A stretch of DNA of 64,000 nucleotides from NCBI GenBank assembly GCA_037953745.1, contig JBAKBP010010329.1, positions 1 through 64,000 on the forward strand. Reading direction: 5' to 3'. This document shows positions 53,334 through 64,000 of this stretch, piece by piece. Under the pieces are notes generated by a model that was given only the letters and a program-made list of their open reading frames with translations, had not been told where the DNA came from and did not search any database. Numbering within the stretch: position 1 is the first letter of the stretch; every line of letters begins with the position of its first letter. A program made the position numbers and the translations under genes. This DNA comes from Lithodes maja. Taxonomy: Eukaryota > Arthropoda > Malacostraca > Decapoda > Lithodidae.

Positions 53334-56300
53334 GTGGGGAGATTGTAGGCACCAATCGATCAGGGCTAGACCCAGGTGAGGTTATAGGCATGTGATAAAG
53401 AGTCGCTGGAACTCCTGTTTCACTTGCTTGGCCTCTCTTACTGATTTGCTTTGTGCCTCATTTACACTGAGAGCAATCCAGCTAGCTCTCACAAACACCT
53501 CCTCCTCCTATCCACTTCACTACACTAACATGCACACCACACTTCATTCTTCCACACCAAAATTAAAAACAAAAAAAATTATGAATTATAGCCCAGCCTC
53601 GGAGTCCCCAGGGGGGGGGACCATAAATGCCCCCTCACCCGACCGACCATCCCCTGACGACCCCACACAATTACCTGGACCTCGGCCTGTTACTCTTTCT
53701 ATTAATTTCTGCAACATTCGCGGACTTTCCTCTAACTTTCACTCTGTTGAGCACCATCTCTCCTCCTACAAACCTGATCTTCTCTTCCTCACCGAAACTC
53801 AGGTGTCTGTAGCAACATCCAGCAACCCCTTCTCTGTATCCTCCTACTTTCTCTATCCTAGTTTCAAAGCCAAAGGCGGATGTTGTGCATATGTGCACAA
53901 CAAACTCACTTGCTCTCGTGTTCCCGATTTCGACTCCTCTGAATTCTCAACTTTATGGCTCAAACTTTCCTGTCATTCTCTTACTAAATATTTCTGTGCT
54001 GTCTATCTTTCCCCTAACTCTACCAACTTTCCCAAATTCTTTGACTATCTAAACTCTACAGTGGAACACATTCTATCCATTTCTCCTTTCTCAGAAATCT
54101 CCCTCTTAGGAGATTTCAACGTTCACCACCGCCATTGGCTCTCCTCTCACACTACTGATCCACCTGGTGAACAAGCCTACGTCTTTTCTATCCTAAATGA
54201 CCTAGAGCAGTTAGTTCAGCAACCCACCCGTATCCCGGATCGCATCGGAGATCGGCCCAACATTCTTGACCTGTTTCTAACTTCTAACCCTTCTTCTTAT
54301 ACTGTCGATCTTTTCTCTCCTTTGGGCTCCTCCGACCATAAACTTATCTCTGTCACCTGTCCTATCTCTCCAGTACAGCCACCCGATCCTCCTAGCCGGC
54401 GGCGCTTGTGGCACTTTGGCGCTGCCGACTGGGAGGCTCTTCGGCAGTACTTCTTTGATTTCCCATGGAATGATTTCTGCTTCCATGGCCGAGGACCCTC
54501 GGAGAGTGCTGAACGCATTACCGAGGTAATCCTTTCGGGCATGGAAGCATACATTCCATTCTCTTTCTCTCAGACTAATGCTAAAAAATCTTGGTTTACT
54601 CACGCCTGTTCTACTGCTGTCCGCAATAAGGAGGAAGCATTCAAACGGTACCGACGCCTTAAAACTCAAGACTCTCATTCTTCATATGTTTCTGCCCGGA
54701 ATCAAGCCAAATCTGTTCTTCGACTTGCCAAACACTCTTTCATCAATAATAAATGCACTGAACTATCCAACTCTAGCTCTTCCCAAGCTTTCTGGCATCT
54801 AGCCAAAAACCTCTCCAACAATTTCTCTTCCTCGTCTTTCCCTCCCCTTTCCCACTCTGATGGCTCAACCATCACTTCTTCCTCTGACAAAGCTAAACTC
54901 TTCGCTCAAACTTTTGCTAGAAACTCCACCTTGGATGATTCCGGTGCTATTCCTCCCTCTCCGCCCTCCTCTCTCTTACTTATGCCTAATATCCTAATCT
55001 CTTCTAAAGATGTACTTTTTACCCTCTCTGGGCTTAACACTAATAAGGCGTACGGTCCGGACGGTGTTCCTCCTGTTGTTCTCAAAAACTGTGCTTCCGT
55101 GCTGACTCCCTGCCTAGGCAAACTCTTTCGTCTCTGTCTATCCTCTAACGTCTTCCCTTCATGCTGGAAGTTTGCTCACATTCAACCTGTCCCAAAGAAG
55201 GGTGACCGCTCTCAACCCTCCAACTATCGTCCAATTGCTCTTATCTCTTGTCTTTCTAAAGTTTTTGAAACTATTCTTGCTTCCAAATTTCTTAAGCATT
55301 TCTCTTCTCATAATCTGCTCTCAGATCGCCAGTATGGCTTCCTTAAGGGTCGCTCTACTGGTGATCTTCTTTCATATCTTACTAACTCTTGGTCATCCTC
55401 CTTTCGGGACTTCGGTGAGACTTTTTCTATTGCACTAGACATATCGAAAGCCTTCGATAGAGTCTGGCATAAATCTTTAATTTCTAAACTACCCTCCTTC
55501 GGTTTCTATCCCTCCATCTGTGCCTTTGTCTCTAATTTCCTTTCCGGCCGTTCCATAGCCGCGGTTGTGGACGGCCATTGTTCACTTCCTCACCCTATAA
55601 ACTCCGGTGTTCCTCAGGGCTCTGTCCTATCTCCTATTCTCTTTCTAATTTTTATAAATGATCTCCTTAACTGTACCTTAATTCCCATCCATTCATACGC
55701 AGACGACTCAACCTTACACTACTCCATTAGTTTTTCAGAACGCCCCAGCCAGCAATCTCTCAACAACAAACGTAATGAAGCCATAGAACTCTTAAATTCT
55801 GATCTAAATACAATTTCCAATTGGGGCAGAGAAAACCTTGTTAACTTTAATGCTTCCAAAACCCAATTTCTCCATCTATCTACCCGTCAGGATCTCCCAG
55901 CGGACTATCCCTTATTCTTCAACAATACAAAAATCAACCCTTCATCTTCTCTCAATATTCTTGGTGTCTCTTTTTCTTCTGCTCTCATTTGGAAGGACCA
56001 TATTACCAGTCTTGCTAAGGCAGCCTCCCAGAAGCTGGGTGTGCTCAACCGCCTTAGGGGGTTCTTTTCCCCTGCACAGCTTCTTGCTCTGTACAGGGGC
56101 ATAGTGCGCCCTTGTATTGAGTATTGTTCACATGTGTGGGGAGGTTCCTCTCACACCGCTCTCCTAGACAAAGTTGAAAGGAAGGGCTTTCGTATCATTA
56201 ACTCCCGTCCACTCACCAACTCTCTGCAATCTCTCTCTCTCCGCCGCAATGTTGCATCTCTCTCGCTATTCTATCGCTACTATAATAATCAGTGTTCCTC

Positions 56301-56645
56301 AGAGCTATCCCAGTGCATACCACCTCCTTTACGTAGGGCACGTGGTACCCGTCTTGCAACTCAATCCCACCCCTACTCTGTGCAACTCTCCAACCCAAGA
56401 GTGAAACGTTACTCTCAAACTTTCTTCTACTCAACAGCTGAGCTCTGGAACTCTCTCCCAGAATCAGTCTTTCCCTCTTCCTATGACTTAAATTGCTTCA
56501 AACTCCGTGTGTCCAGGCATTTTGGCTCGAACGTCCCTTGATTTTGGCCCTGTCACTCTTTCAACTATGGGGGAGGCACTCGCTATAGGCAGTTATGCCT
56601 TTTGCCTCCCTCAATCACATAGAAAAAAAAAAAAAAAAAAAAAAA
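53334..56645 (+). mobile_element. LINE-A, full-length-looking non-LTR retrotransposon
   Basis: 3312 bp from GTGGGGAGATTG to a poly(A) of about 23 nt (56623-56645), inserted in gag with a short target duplication AGCA (53330-53333 and 56645-56648). It has a short 5' leader, one large ORF, and a 3' UTR of about 80 bp. It defines the older fragments at 6205, 10586, 15082/16638, 25283 and 34571, so the family has been active over a long time. Confidence 0.9.
53392..56541 (+). CDS. LINE-A endonuclease/reverse transcriptase
   Basis: Open for 1049 codons from 53392, which is GTG; the first ATG codons are at 53530 and 53581, so the true start is probably one of these. Endonuclease from about residue 100: INFCNIRGLSSN, LFLTETQVS, LLGDFNVHHRHW and GSSDHKLISV. 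RT: GPDGVPPVVLKN, SNYRPIALIS, QYGFLKGRST, ALDISKAFDRVWH, GVPQGSVLSP, and catalytic Y769-A-D771-D772. The C-terminal part has RPCIEYCSHVWGG and WNSLPESVFPSS. No RNase H and no separate ORF1 are visible, and no stops or frameshifts occur. The protein nicks target DNA and reverse-transcribes its RNA there. Clade not settled by eye (jockey/CR1/RTE-X type range). Confidence 0.9.
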   Translation: MIKSRWNSCFTCLASLTDLLCASFTLRAIQLALTNTSSSYPLHYTNMHTTLHSSTPKLKTKKIMNYSPASESPGGGTINAPSPDRPSPDDPTQLPGPRPVTLSINFCNIRGLSSNFHSVEHHLSSYKPDLLFLTETQVSVATSSNPFSVSSYFLYPSFKAKGGCCAYVHNKLTCSRVPDFDSSEFSTLWLKLSCHSLTKYFCAVYLSPNSTNFPKFFDYLNSTVEHILSISPFSEISLLGDFNVHHRHWLSSHTTDPPGEQAYVFSILNDLEQLVQQPTRIPDRIGDRPNILDLFLTSNPSSYTVDLFSPLGSSDHKLISVTCPISPVQPPDPPSRRRLWHFGAADWEALRQYFFDFPWNDFCFHGRGPSESAERITEVILSGMEAYIPFSFSQTNAKKSWFTHACSTAVRNKEEAFKRYRRLKTQDSHSSYVSARNQAKSVLRLAKHSFINNKCTELSNSSSSQAFWHLAKNLSNNFSSSSFPPLSHSDGSTITSSSDKAKLFAQTFARNSTLDDSGAIPPSPPSSLLLMPNILISSKDVLFTLSGLNTNKAYGPDGVPPVVLKNCASVLTPCLGKLFRLCLSSNVFPSCWKFAHIQPVPKKGDRSQPSNYRPIALISCLSKVFETILASKFLKHFSSHNLLSDRQYGFLKGRSTGDLLSYLTNSWSSSFRDFGETFSIALDISKAFDRVWHKSLISKLPSFGFYPSICAFVSNFLSGRSIAAVVDGHCSLPHPINSGVPQGSVLSPILFLIFINDLLNCTLIPIHSYADDSTLHYSISFSERPSQQSLNNKRNEAIELLNSDLNTISNWGRENLVNFNASKTQFLHLSTRQDLPADYPLFFNNTKINPSSSLNILGVSFSSALIWKDHITSLAKAASQKLGVLNRLRGFFSPAQLLALYRGIVRPCIEYCSHVWGGSSHTALLDKVERKGFRIINSRPLTNSLQSLSLRRNVASLSLFYRYYNNQCSSELSQCIPPPLRRARGTRLATQSHPYSVQLSNPRVKRYSQTFFYSTAELWNSLPESVFPSSYDLNCFKLRVSRHFGSNVP

Positions 56646-56648
56646 GCA

Positions 56649-59600
56649 CGATGCAGCAGGAGGGTTCTCAAGGGCAAGCTGGCTTACCCGTAAACACGTC
56701 TCGGTGTGGATCCCCCATTTTGTGCTCTCCCCCCCCAGGCCTGTCTCCTGAGATGTTATTTCAGCTAGAACTAGCTAAGTTTAAGCTGCAGGAGACTCAG
56801 ATACAACAGGCTAGTATAGAACGCATAGAGGTTGCTAGAATCCAAGCCAATCAGGATGCAACCAGGTACCAGGCTGAAATGGATGTCGAGAAGTCTAGAG
56901 TAGAGACCACGGGGCGTCATCTCGGTGGTGGGCACCGGGTTACAGACTCACTTTCGCATTTAATTAAGTTAGTACCCGCATTTGATGAGACAGCAGTGAC
57001 TGAGTTTTTTGCTCGTTTCGAAAAGAAGTGTCGTGAGTATGACTGGCCGGAGGTTAAATGGGCAGCATTAGTTTCATCACGTCTAGTGGGTAAGGGGTTG
57101 AAAGCCTACGATGCACTGTCACTGGACGAGAGTGTAGTGTATGGACTGGTGAAGGAGGCTGTGCTCCGGGCCTACGAACTGCAACCCGAAACTTATAGAT
57201 TGAAGTTCCGTGGCGTGAATAAGAAGAGCGACGTCAGTTTTATGGAGCACGCACGGGACTTAACAGATGCATGTAATAACTGGTTTCGGTCCGAGCACGC
57301 AGAGTCGGCTGAGGAAATTAAGCAACTTTTCTATCTGGAACAGTTTTACAAATGTACTGGAACCGATCTAACGCTGAACATTAAGGAAAAATGTCCCAAG
57401 ACAGTAGAGGAGGCTGCCAAGATGGCAGACTTCAGATTATCATTGATTCGTGGTTGCGGTGCCGCTCAGAGGGCTGAGTCAGGGCAGAAGGGGCGCTATA
57501 CCCCACCCACCAGAGTTTTCGATAATAACAAATCCTATGACACACATAACCACACTAAATGCATTGCACCTAATGACACCTACAAACACAAGCCTCTCCC
57601 GTTTACTAAAGGTCAGGCCCCTTCTTCGCCCGCACAAGGGAAGAAGCCCATTGGGGATGTGAAATGTTACAAATGTCAGAAGCTAGGCCATTATTCACGT
57701 GAGTGCCCTAGTAACACTCCCGCTAAGCCGGTGTCATTGGTTCACAGTATCGGTGTGTCTCTGAAGGCTGCAGCAACTGCCCGGGGTAGGTTGTCAGCAG
57801 CTGAGGCACACGCGGTAAAGAAGCGTACGGAAGGCTCGACACCTGTCCGGGACACTTTCTGTAGCCATCGGGGACACGGGTTTGTGAGCTGGGGGAGTGA
57901 ACTACGGAGGGTTGACTTGCTGAGGGATACGGGGGCTTCGCAAACTTTGTTGAGGAACTTCACAGGGAAACCGATAAATGCGGCCAGAGTTGTTGTGGTG
58001 CAGGGTATAAATGCTACGAGGTCATACCCACTTGTGAGGTTGGAGTTGAGAGTGGGAGAGGTGTGCAGGGAGCTGGATGTAGGGATCGTTGAGTATTTGC
58101 CAGTTGAGGGCGTCGACCTTCTTCTCGGCAACGACTTTGCGGTGCCCACTTCCGGGACTCCACCCTTAGTCGTTGCCGAGAGGGCGGCCGACGTGGATGG
58201 TGAGAATCGGGAAGGGGTTGGGAGGTGCCAACAGGATGAGATGGCCTGTGTGGTAACCCGATCTCGCTCTGCGGCTCCTGCACAGCCTAGCACTCAACCT
58301 CGGGGACAGTGGAGGAAGGATCAGGAGAAGGTTGCTAAGGGCAGGAAAAGGGACATTGATTCTGCTGCACTTCTCGGTGATTCGGTACTTGGACCTATAA
58401 TAAACACGGGAGTTGACTCTGGCCCAGATATGGTGTGTAACAAGGCAGAGTTGGGTAAGACTTCGCGTGAGGCAAGAGCTGTAGCGAGAGCCACTAAGGC
58501 AGTAGAGCCTACTAGCCGGGGTAATGTCTTATTACAAAACCATCTTGATGCATTGACGCCCAGGGACATTAGTGAGCAGCAGCTGCAAGACGCTAGCCTA
58601 GCTCGTTATAGCAATGGTGCCATAGAGTTGGAGGAAGATGGGGATGCGAAGCCGGGAGATTTCTTTAGGCTCAACAGGATATTGTACCGCAGATTTCTAG
58701 ACCCCAAATCGAAGTGGGAGGGCGGTGCGAGGGTAGTAGACCAGGTGGTTGTTCCAAATAAGTATAGAGAGTCCTTATTGTGTCTGGCGCATGATGTGCC
58801 GGTGGCGGGTCATTTGGGGGTAACAAAAACATTGGCGGCATTGGGCAGGTTTTTCTGGTGGCCTGGGGTCAAGGCTGATGTCTGTGCATGGGTGGCTGGG
58901 TGTGCGACCTGCCAGACAACGGGGAAGCCTAACCAGACAATCCCGAAGGCACCTTTGTTTCCCATACCTGTCACCGGGCCTCCGTTCAGCAAAGTTGTAG
59001 TAGATTTGGTTGGCCCTTTCCCGCCTACTAGTAGTGGCAATAAATTCCTGTTGACAATCATGGATGTGGCTACGAGATACCCGGACGCATACCCCATGAG
59101 AAACGGCTCGGCAAAGGCAGTTGTTAAAAACTTATTATTGTTCTGTTCCCGTTATGGATTTCCATGTGAGGTGCAGTCAGACCAGGGGAGCAATTTTACA
59201 TCCAAATTGTTCAAGCAAACCCTTCAGTTGCACGGTATATGTTCTGTAGTGTCGTCAGCCTACCATCCCGAGAGTCAGGGAGTCTTGGAGCGGTGGCACT
59301 CGACCCTGAAGAGTATGCTACGCTGTTACTGTGCAGAACATGACACTGATTGGGATTTGGGTCTGCCGTATGTTCTGTTCGCTGCACGTGAAGTCCCAGG
59401 AGAGAGCCTGGGGTTCAGTCCAAATCAACTAGTCTTTGGCCATAATGTGAGAGGACCTTTAAGTATGGTGAAAGAGATCTGGGAGGGCGAAGAGAAGCCG
59501 GGGTCTGTACTTAAATATATCCTTGAGAGCCGGGAGAGACTTATAGGTTGCATGGCAGCGGCAGGTAATAACTTGGTTAATGCACAGGCGGTCATGAAGC

Positions 59601-61110
59601 ACCAGTATGACGCCAAGGTGAAGCTTCGGGAGTTTTCGGTGGGTCAGGAGGTAATGTTGCTTTTACCTTTGCCTGGACACCCCCTTTCTGCCAAGTTTAT
59701 TGGGCCGTATGTGGTGGCTAAGAAACTGTCCGACCTTGATTATCTCGTTGCAACACCTGACCGTAGAAAAAAACATCAGTTATGTCATGTTAACCTCATG
59801 AAAGAGTATGTGAGACGCCCCTCAGAGCCTCTCACTGTCCCTGTGCTGGCCTGCAGCGGCCAGGGTGGAGAAGGAGGTGGGGACAGTCATGCTGCTGAGG
59901 AGGATAGCTGGGACTGTGTCATTTCCGCGGAACAGTGGGCGGGGAATACTGAACAAGAGGCTAGGCAAGCTGTAAGTCACCTGCCTGAGCACCAGGGTGC
60001 TGCTGTCCTAGGCCTGTTCAGGTCATACCCCTCTGTTTTCGCCGAACACCCAGGTCTCACTACTCAGGTAACGCACGACGTGGACGTCGGTGATAATGTG
60101 CCCTTCAAGTCAGTGCCCTACCGTGTGCCCCCGGTAAAGTTGCCAGCTTTACGGGAGGAGTTAAAGTACATGGTTGAGAGAGGGATGATCACTGAAGGTT
60201 ATGTGAAGTGGACATCACCCGTCACGTTGCAGCCAAAACCTGACGGCAAGGTGCGGTTCTGCATAGATTTTCGTAGGCTAAATGGCTTGACCACTACCAA
60301 CCCTTACCCTTTGCCTCGAGTTGACGACAGCGTGGACAAGATAGGGAATGCAAAGTACCTTACTAAAATTGATCTTGTAAAAGGCTACTGGCAAGTACCC
60401 CTGTCGGACCGAGCTAAGCAAGTTTGTGGTTTTGTGGTAGATGGCAAGACCTACCAATGTAACGTAATGCCTTATGGGCTTAAGAACGCACCTGCCACGT
60501 TTCAGAACCTGATGAACGATATTTGTGACGAAATCCCTAACTGCACGGTCTACCTTGATGACGTGATAGTGTATGATGACAATTTTGAAAATCACCTAAG
60601 GCACTTAGAGACCCTGTTTGGGAAGTTGCACGATGCTGGGCTGGTGGTGAACCTGAGGAAGTGCGAGTTTGTAAAGGCTACTGTGCAGTATCTTGGCTTC
60701 GTGGTCGGGTTAGGCCGGGTGTGCCCCCCCCTGAGCAAGATACAGGCTATCAATATGTTTCCCAGGCCCACCACTAAGCGCCAGGTCATGCGGTTCCTAG
60801 GTATGATAGGCTATTATAGGCGCTTCATCCGGGGATACTCTACTGTCTTAGCACCGTTAACTGATCTACTGTCGAAGTCAGTGAAGTTCTGTTGGGCTGC
60901 GGAGTGTCAGAGGGCTTTCGACCTAGTCAAGCACCTGCTGTGTACACATCCGATTTTGAGAGCCCCAGACTTCTCCAGGAGTTTTCAGCTGGCGACTGAT
61001 GCCAGCGGTGTGGGTGCTGGGGCAGTGTTACTGCAGACTGATTCCGAGGGCTTGGAACACCCAGTGAGCTTCTTTTCTTGCAAGTTTAATTCGGCACAAA
61101 GGAATTACTC
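56649..61110 (+). pseudogene. Gag-Pol middle part, copy 2
   Basis: Continues gag after LINE-A and runs through capsid, zinc knuckle, protease, integrase, RT and most of RNase H, all motifs as in copy 1. Differences from copy 1 include PLVV for PFVV, NREGVG for NREWVG, GNVLL for GNILL, VLAPL for VLSPL and FSCKF for FSRKF. The frame open from 56507 starts inside the LINE-A 3' end and reads its poly(A) as Lys; that start is an accident. The ORF is ended by the RTE insertion (stop 61142-61144). Confidence 0.95.
61100..61110 (+). repeat. Target-site duplication of the RTE insertion, left
   Basis: AGGAATTACTC, repeated at 62926-62936. Copy 1 has it once (about 50331-50341), which confirms the insertion. 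Confidence 0.9.
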
Positions 61111-62925
61111 TCAGGAATCTGAGTGTAAAATGGAGGGAGAGTAAGAAACTGTTTTGGAAAGAAGTCAAGAAAGTTAGGGAAGGTAGCAAGGGAAACAGTA
61201 AGGGTGTGAAAGATAAGAATGGGAGAATGCTAGCCGAGAAGCAAGAGAGAGTCGAAAGATGGAGGGAGTACTTCAGTGAGTTGCTAAATGAAAGGAATGA
61301 AGAGCCAGCAAGCATAGCTGGATATGGTATGGGAGGGAGAAGAAGAGAAGTAGTGGAGGAGGAGGTGGGGATCAGGAGGTCAGAAGTGTGGGAAGCCATG
61401 AAAAGAGTGAAGTTGGGGAAAGCACCAGGAACAGATGGAGTGTGTGGGGAAATGTTGAGGTATGGTGGTGAGATAGTGATAGAATGGGTATGGAAAATGT
61501 GCAAACTAGCATGGGAGAAGGGGAGTGCACCCGATGACTGGAAGACTGGCATAATAGTCCCCCTATATAAGGGCAAAGGGGAAAGAGGAGTGTGTGGTAA
61601 CCACCGAGGAATATGTCTTCTAAGCGTAGTAGGGAAGGTATACAGTAGGGTAGTGATTGAGAGAGTGAGAATGAGAACGGAGAAATGGATAGGCGACGAG
61701 CAGGGAGGCTTTAGGAAGGGAAGAGGATGTGTAGATCAGATTTTTACCCTGAATTGTGTTGTGGAGAAGTATCTGGAGAAGAAACAAAAGGTGTATGTTG
61801 CCTTTATGGACTTGGAGAAGGCATATGACAGAGTGGATAGAGAAGGTTTGTGGAAAGTACTTAGAATATACGGAGTAGAGGGCAAGTTGCTGAAAGCAGT
61901 GAAGAGCATGTATGAGGGCGCAAAGGCGGCAGTACGTGTGGAGAATGAGCAGAGCGAGTTCTTTGACCTGAATGTTGGTTTGAAACAGGGGTGTGTGATG
62001 TCCCCGTGGTTATTTACTGTATATATGGATGGAGTTATGAAAGAAATACTATCAAGAGCAGTGGATGTTGGTGTATCGCTGAAAAGGGAGGGAATTGAGT
62101 GGAAGCTACCTATACTGCTGTTTGCGGATGATACAGTTCTGATGAGTGATAATGAATGGGAGTTGCAGGGTCTGGTAAATGAGTTTGGAACAGTGTGCGA
62201 AAAACGGAATTTGAAGGTAAATACGGGGAAGAGCAAGGTTATGGTCTTCGAAAGGGGTGAAGTCACAGAGTGTGAGGTGAAGCTGAACGGTCAGGCTATG
62301 GAGATCGTCAACTCTTTTAAGTATCTGGGCAGTGTGTTGAGTAAAGATGGGACTATGGATGAAGAGGTGCGGGAGAGGGTACAACAGGGGAAGAGGGTTG
62401 TAGGAACGCTAAAAGCAGTAACAAGAAATAGGGTGGTCAGTATGGAAGTGAAGAAGTCCTTGCATGACAGTGTGGTAATCCCGACACTGACTTACGGAAG
62501 CGAAGCATGGACGTTGGTTGAGAGACTCAGACCAAGAGTGAGAGCAGTGGAAATGAATTACTTAAGGAGTGCGTGCGGAATTACATGGAGGGATAGACAG
62601 ACTAATGAGGAAGTAAGAAGGAGGTGTGGTGTGGAGGTAGATGTGCTGGAAAGTGTGAAAAGGAACAACTTGAGATGGTTCGGCCATATGGAACGTATGG
62701 AAAGCGAGAGAATGACTAAGAGGGTGTACGAGAGCGAGGTGGAGGGACAGAGGGGGAGAGGTAGACCGAATATGAGGTGGAAGGATGGAGTGAGGAACTA
62801 CATGAATGAAGGCGGTGCTGGTTGGGGGGAGGGGCGTCGACTGACTGGGGACAGAGGTGCATGGGGGCGGTTCGTTCGTGGCCACCCCTTCGGGGATCAC
62901 GGCGTCAGGCAATAGATAGATAGAT
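61111..62925 (+). mobile_element. 5'-truncated RTE-type LINE
   Basis: 1815 bp inserted in the RNase H region with an 11-bp target duplication. It ends in (GATA)n (AATAGATAGATAGAT) directly after a very short 3' UTR, as RTE elements do. The endonuclease is missing through 5' truncation. Confidence 0.9.
61113..62915 (+). pseudogene. RTE-type reverse transcriptase, N-terminally truncated
   Basis: The frame is open from the insertion point (61113). RT motifs: GKAPGTDGVCGEML, GNHRGICLLS, EQGGFRKGRGC, FMDLEKAYDRV, GLKQGCVMSP and catalytic FADD. C-terminal RTE landmarks: LTYGSEAWTL, NNLRWFGHMERM and RGRGRPNMRW. About 600 codons without a stop. No start codon of its own, no endonuclease, so not autonomous; the intact frame points to a recent insertion. 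Gly/Arg/Glu-rich, purine-rich coding strand. Confidence 0.9.
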
Positions 62926-63192
62926 AGGAATTACTCGACTATAGAGAAGGAGCTTCTTGCTATCGTTTTGTCGCTCAAACATTTCGAAGTTTATGTTCCA
63001 GCCTACGGCCCGGTAGTGACGATTTATACGGACCACCATCCCTTGAAATTCCTAAATCAGTTTCACAATCGGAATATGCGGTTGACCAGGTGGTCCCTAA
63101 TGCTCCAAGAGTATAATCTCAACATTCAGCATATTGCCGGGAGTGAGAACGTGATAGCAGATTGTCTATCAAGGGTTGATGATCCAGGATAG
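62926..63192 (+). pseudogene. Gag-Pol C-terminal part, copy 2
   Basis: Restores the RNase H C-terminus after the RTE insertion (YTDHHPLKFL, IADCLSRVDDPG), ending at the same TAG as copy 1. Confidence 0.9.
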
Positions 63193-63465
63193 TCGTGCAC
63201 GGTGTGTGGGTTGAGCAGGAGTAAAATTAGGCTATCATAACGCCGTCCAAAAAGATTATAAAACAATAAAATAAACGAGAATTTTTTTGTTTAGTTTTGT
63301 AAGTCTTTATTGTTGTAGCATGATGCATGCGATATTGTGTTTTATGTATAATTCACACTTCAGTTGTTGTGCACCTTTTGCAATTAGTGGCAGCTAAGGG
63401 TAGCAGGTCGGTTGGTTGCCTGTCAGATTTTGATAATGCTTCTAAGGTCGATTATCTAAAATCTT

Positions 63466-63473
63466 GGGGGGGC
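63466..63473 (+). promoter_or_regulatory. Polypurine tract, copy 2
   Basis: GGGGGGGC before LTR3, identical to copy 1. Confidence 0.7.
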
Positions 63474-64000
63474 TGTGACGCACCCAGTGCGTGGCAACTT
63501 AACCTGATTGTACTCCTTGGTACTCCACTGTGCCGCCGCGGTGCGGTGCCGCGGTGCCGCTGTGCCGCTGTGCCGTGCTGGCTGCTTATATTGAGTGTGA
63601 CAACGTATAACTATGTTCTTTGTATCTCTGCAAAGGTCTCGTCATGTGCTAACCAGTGGTGGGTTTTGTTTTAAGCCATGTCGAGACCTTCCATTTAATA
63701 TGTAGTATCAATAGAGAAGTTGATAGATAAGACAATAGGAATTCAGAGAGAGAGAGTGAGTTAGACTTCAGAGCGAGAGGGTAGCAATGCGCCGCGCTGC
63801 CGGGGGGGTGGTTGCCAGACGTATGGACCGGTTGGCAGCCCTGCGCTTATAGCTAGGTGCGACAGGGTTGGTAGTCCATTGCCGCCTGCATATGCTGCCT
63901 GGGTTGCCCATGTTGTCGTACTGCACATTGCCTGGAGGCTCGCTGTGTGTTCCATGATCAGGTTGCCTAGAACCTTTGAGATTCTAACATCCCTTGCCCT
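63474..64000 (+). repeat. LTR3, partial
   Basis: First 527 bp of the LTR, cut by the window edge. By eye identical to LTR2 over this length, including the two sites (GCCGCC and the GA count) where LTR1 differs. Confidence 0.9.

Larger units (their letters stand above)
50880..64000 (+). mobile_element. Gmr1-like retrotransposon, copy 2 (two nested LINEs, cut by window end)
   Basis: LTR2, an internal region of 10766 bp and LTR3. Subtracting the LINE-A insertion (3315 bp with one target duplication) and the RTE insertion (1826 bp with one duplication) leaves 5625 bp, exactly the internal length of copy 1. About six amino-acid differences from copy 1 are visible. Both insertions post-date the element. 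Confidence 0.9.

Noticed and set aside
56507..56650. N-terminus of a 1545-codon fusion protein
   Set aside because: It reads the LINE-A 3' end and poly(A) in a different frame before joining gag by chance; the real gag start is at 52952.

Overview
The window is animal nuclear DNA that is almost entirely repetitive. I see no complete host gene, rRNA, CRISPR array, operon or phage. The lineage is inferred only: very dense (TA)n, (TC)n, (CA)n and GATA microsatellites, TTAA-flanked short elements, CR1-, RTE- and Penelope-type retroelements and tRNA-derived SINEs fit an arthropod, most plausibly a decapod crustacean. No marker gene confirms this.

Positions 1 to 43,200 are AT-rich intergenic DNA. 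It is a mosaic of minisatellites (33 bp at 1-270, 31 bp at 3735-4985, 51 bp at 30235-32060, 16 bp at 33739-33865, 25 bp at 39619-40018), microsatellites, and many short palindromic elements. I sort these into working families: R1 (about 300-400 bp, TTAAGGGGAG ends), R2 (about 370-460 bp foldback, TTAAGGGGGTCAC ends), R3 (about 200 bp, TTAACCC ends), and smaller R4 to R9. R1 and R2 share an internal core with conserved hairpins. Autonomous-type remains are a frameshifted CR1-like LINE (20225-23440), a second CR1 fragment lodged inside an older LINE (15082-16850), scattered 3' ends of a poly(A) LINE here called LINE-A, and the 3' end of a Penelope-like element with a hammerhead-like motif (38265-38730).

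Positions 43,200 to 64,000 are GC-richer and hold the main structure: a Ty3/gypsy-type LTR retrotransposon in tandem, LTR1-internal1-LTR2-internal2-LTR3. Copy 1 has an intact 1699-codon gag-pol whose domain order is Gag, protease, integrase, reverse transcriptase, RNase H. Integrase before RT with a gypsy-type RT is the unusual order of the Gmr1 group. Its Gag carries a SCAN-like capsid segment. Copy 2 was nearly identical but has been split twice, by a full-length-looking LINE-A in gag (53334-56645) and a 5'-truncated RTE-type LINE in RNase H (61111-62925). Removing both insertions and one copy of each target duplication gives exactly the same internal length as copy 1 (5625 bp). LTR1 lies directly after 31 codons of a signal-peptide-like reading frame (43333-43425), so the array may interrupt the first coding exon of a secreted-protein gene.

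The parts work together only as genome parasites. Gag-pol supplies capsid and enzymes for the LTR element, LINE-A supplies an endonuclease/RT, and the short TTAA and TA elements would depend on transposases not encoded here.
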